Source: Leucobacter sp. cx-42 (GTDB lineage: Bacteria > Actinomycetota > Actinomycetes > Actinomycetales > Microbacteriaceae). Taken from it: DNA of 64,000 nucleotides. The translations under genes were made by a program, and so were the position numbers. Location of the stretch: NCBI RefSeq assembly GCF_014529985.1, contig NZ_JACVMU010000005.1:1-64000 (forward strand), written 5' to 3'. Every line of letters starts with the position of its first letter. The stretch's first letter is position 1. Below are positions 62,596 to 64,000 of this stretch, one piece after another. Under the pieces are notes generated by a model. The model was given only the letters and a program-made list of their open reading frames with translations, was not told where the DNA came from and searched no databases.

Positions 62596-62599
<4 letters not shown>
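61790..62599 (+). CDS. Polar amino-acid ABC permease
   Basis: Encodes 269 aa with five membrane segments, including [12 protein letters not shown] and the EAA loop [20 protein letters not shown]. It is the membrane partner of the binding protein, forming a channel with the ATPase. A single permease gene suggests a homodimer. The ATPase start overlaps its stop by ATGA. Confidence 0.92.
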
Positions 62600-63399
<800 letters not shown>

Positions 63400-63411
63400 C
63401 CAGCTCTCACG

Positions 63412-63454
63412 GTGCGGGCGCGGGGTCATTTCGACCTCGCGCCCGCACTTTTTT
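63412..63454 (+). terminator. Terminator of the ABC operon
   Basis: A 16-bp stem (GTGCGGGCGCGGGGTC with near-perfect complement) followed by six T. Confidence 0.88.
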
Positions 63455-63540
63455 ACGTGTGGGGCGGATCCGCTCGCGCGTCTTTGCGACTCAAATTGAC
63501 CTCCGCCAGCCAACCCTGTAAGTTCACTTATTGATTAAGC

Positions 63541-63557
63541 AGTTGGTCAGACCAACT
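63541..63557. promoter_or_regulatory. GntR (FadR-type) operator, copy 2
   Basis: The same 17-bp AGTTGGTC-A-GACCAACT palindrome as at 60772, about 95 bases before the POT gene. The flanks are also alike (a TTGATTA word on the left). Confidence 0.8.
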
Positions 63558-63651
63558 AATCAACTTGCTTGCACCGGTCGCAACTTCCATTGCGATCGGC
63601 CAGACAGCGGATCGCAACCAACCGATCCGCCAAGTTCATCTCGGAGTATCA

Positions 63652-64000
63652 ATGACGAACCCCCAGTCCGGCGGCGCGAAGACCGCGCCCCACACGAAGG
63701 CACCCGACACCGCCACCGTTGGCGTCACCCGTGCCCTCAACGTCGTCTCCCGCGACGCCAAGCCGAGCGGCCTGCTCACGCTCTCGGGCGTGGAAATGTG
63801 GGAGCGCTTCAGCTTCTACGGCCTGCAGGTGCTGCTCGCGTACTACCTCTACTACTCGCTCAGCGATGGCGGCCTCGGCCTCCCCCAGCCCGTCGCACTC
63901 GGCATCGCAGGTTCGTACGGCGGCCTCGTCTACATCTCGCAGATCATCGGCGCCTGGGTTGCCGACCGCGTGCTCGCTCCGAAGTACGTCGTGCTCGTTG
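63652..64000 (+). CDS. POT-family peptide transporter (partial)
   Basis: The first 116 codons of a gene running past the window end. After a Thr/Pro/Lys-rich start, GVEMWERFSFYGLQVLLAYY is the proton-dependent oligopeptide transporter signature; a second membrane segment follows. It should import di- or tripeptides with protons. It has its own copy of the GntR operator, linking it to the ggt and ABC operons. Confidence 0.9.
   Translation, partial: MTNPQSGGAKTAPHTKAPDTATVGVTRALNVVSRDAKPSGLLTLSGVEMWERFSFYGLQVLLAYYLYYSLSDGGLGLPQPVALGIAGSYGGLVYISQIIGAWVADRVLAPKYVVLV

Overview
The window looks like a high-GC actinobacterial chromosome, most probably Microbacteriaceae and close to Leucobacter. This rests on protein style: LAxTG-type sortase signals, LuxR regulators with an ATPase domain, and the serS/diacylglycerol kinase/pheA/pgm neighbourhood. 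The genus is an inference. Two blocks are visibly more AT-rich than the rest: 2.1-27.9 kb and 31.3-42.2 kb. Both look acquired.

Layout. 0-2.1 kb: an ABC-2/YhgE-like membrane protein and a divergent TetR regulator with tandem operators between them. 2,131-27,914: an integrated element of about 25.8 kb in the 3' end of a tRNA-Ser(UGA) gene. It carries an integrase next to the tRNA, a second tyrosine recombinase, a rolling-circle Rep, an FtsK/TraB-like translocase, an MmeI-like single-chain restriction-modification protein, secreted and surface proteins, a ribbon-helix-helix-like DNA-binding protein and a run of small repeat-fold proteins. This gene set fits an AICE-type (actinomycete integrative and conjugative) element. 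Its genes are packed as motif/leader/gene/terminator units. It also carries a dispersed repeat, a 230-bp GGA-studded hairpin and a structured 390-bp non-coding region.

28.0-31.3 kb: HAD phosphatase, seryl-tRNA synthetase, diacylglycerol kinase. 31.3-42.2 kb: a RiPP cluster with a divergent layout. One arm (minus) encodes an ABC exporter, a YcaO cyclodehydratase and a short E1-like partner. The other arm (plus) encodes a 52-residue precursor, an M50 protease, a split LanB-type dehydratase (glutamylation plus elimination proteins), an RRE/E1-like/SagB fusion and a second nitroreductase-like protein. The enzymes and the Ser/Thr/Cys-rich core suggest a goadsporin-like linear azole- and dehydroamino-acid-containing peptide.

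42.2-46.4 kb: pheA, pgm, a HAD-IIA phosphatase and a DUF6630-like protein. 46.4-57.3 kb: a tandemly duplicated module, each copy a large LuxR-type ATPase regulator followed by an LAxTG-anchored surface protein. 57.4-64 kb: a GntR regulator, gamma-glutamyltransferase and TauE/SafE exporter operon diverges from a polar amino-acid ABC transporter and a POT-family peptide transporter cut by the window end. The same 17-bp palindrome lies before the ABC operon and before the POT gene, which suggests one regulon for gamma-glutamyl peptide (perhaps glutathione) use.
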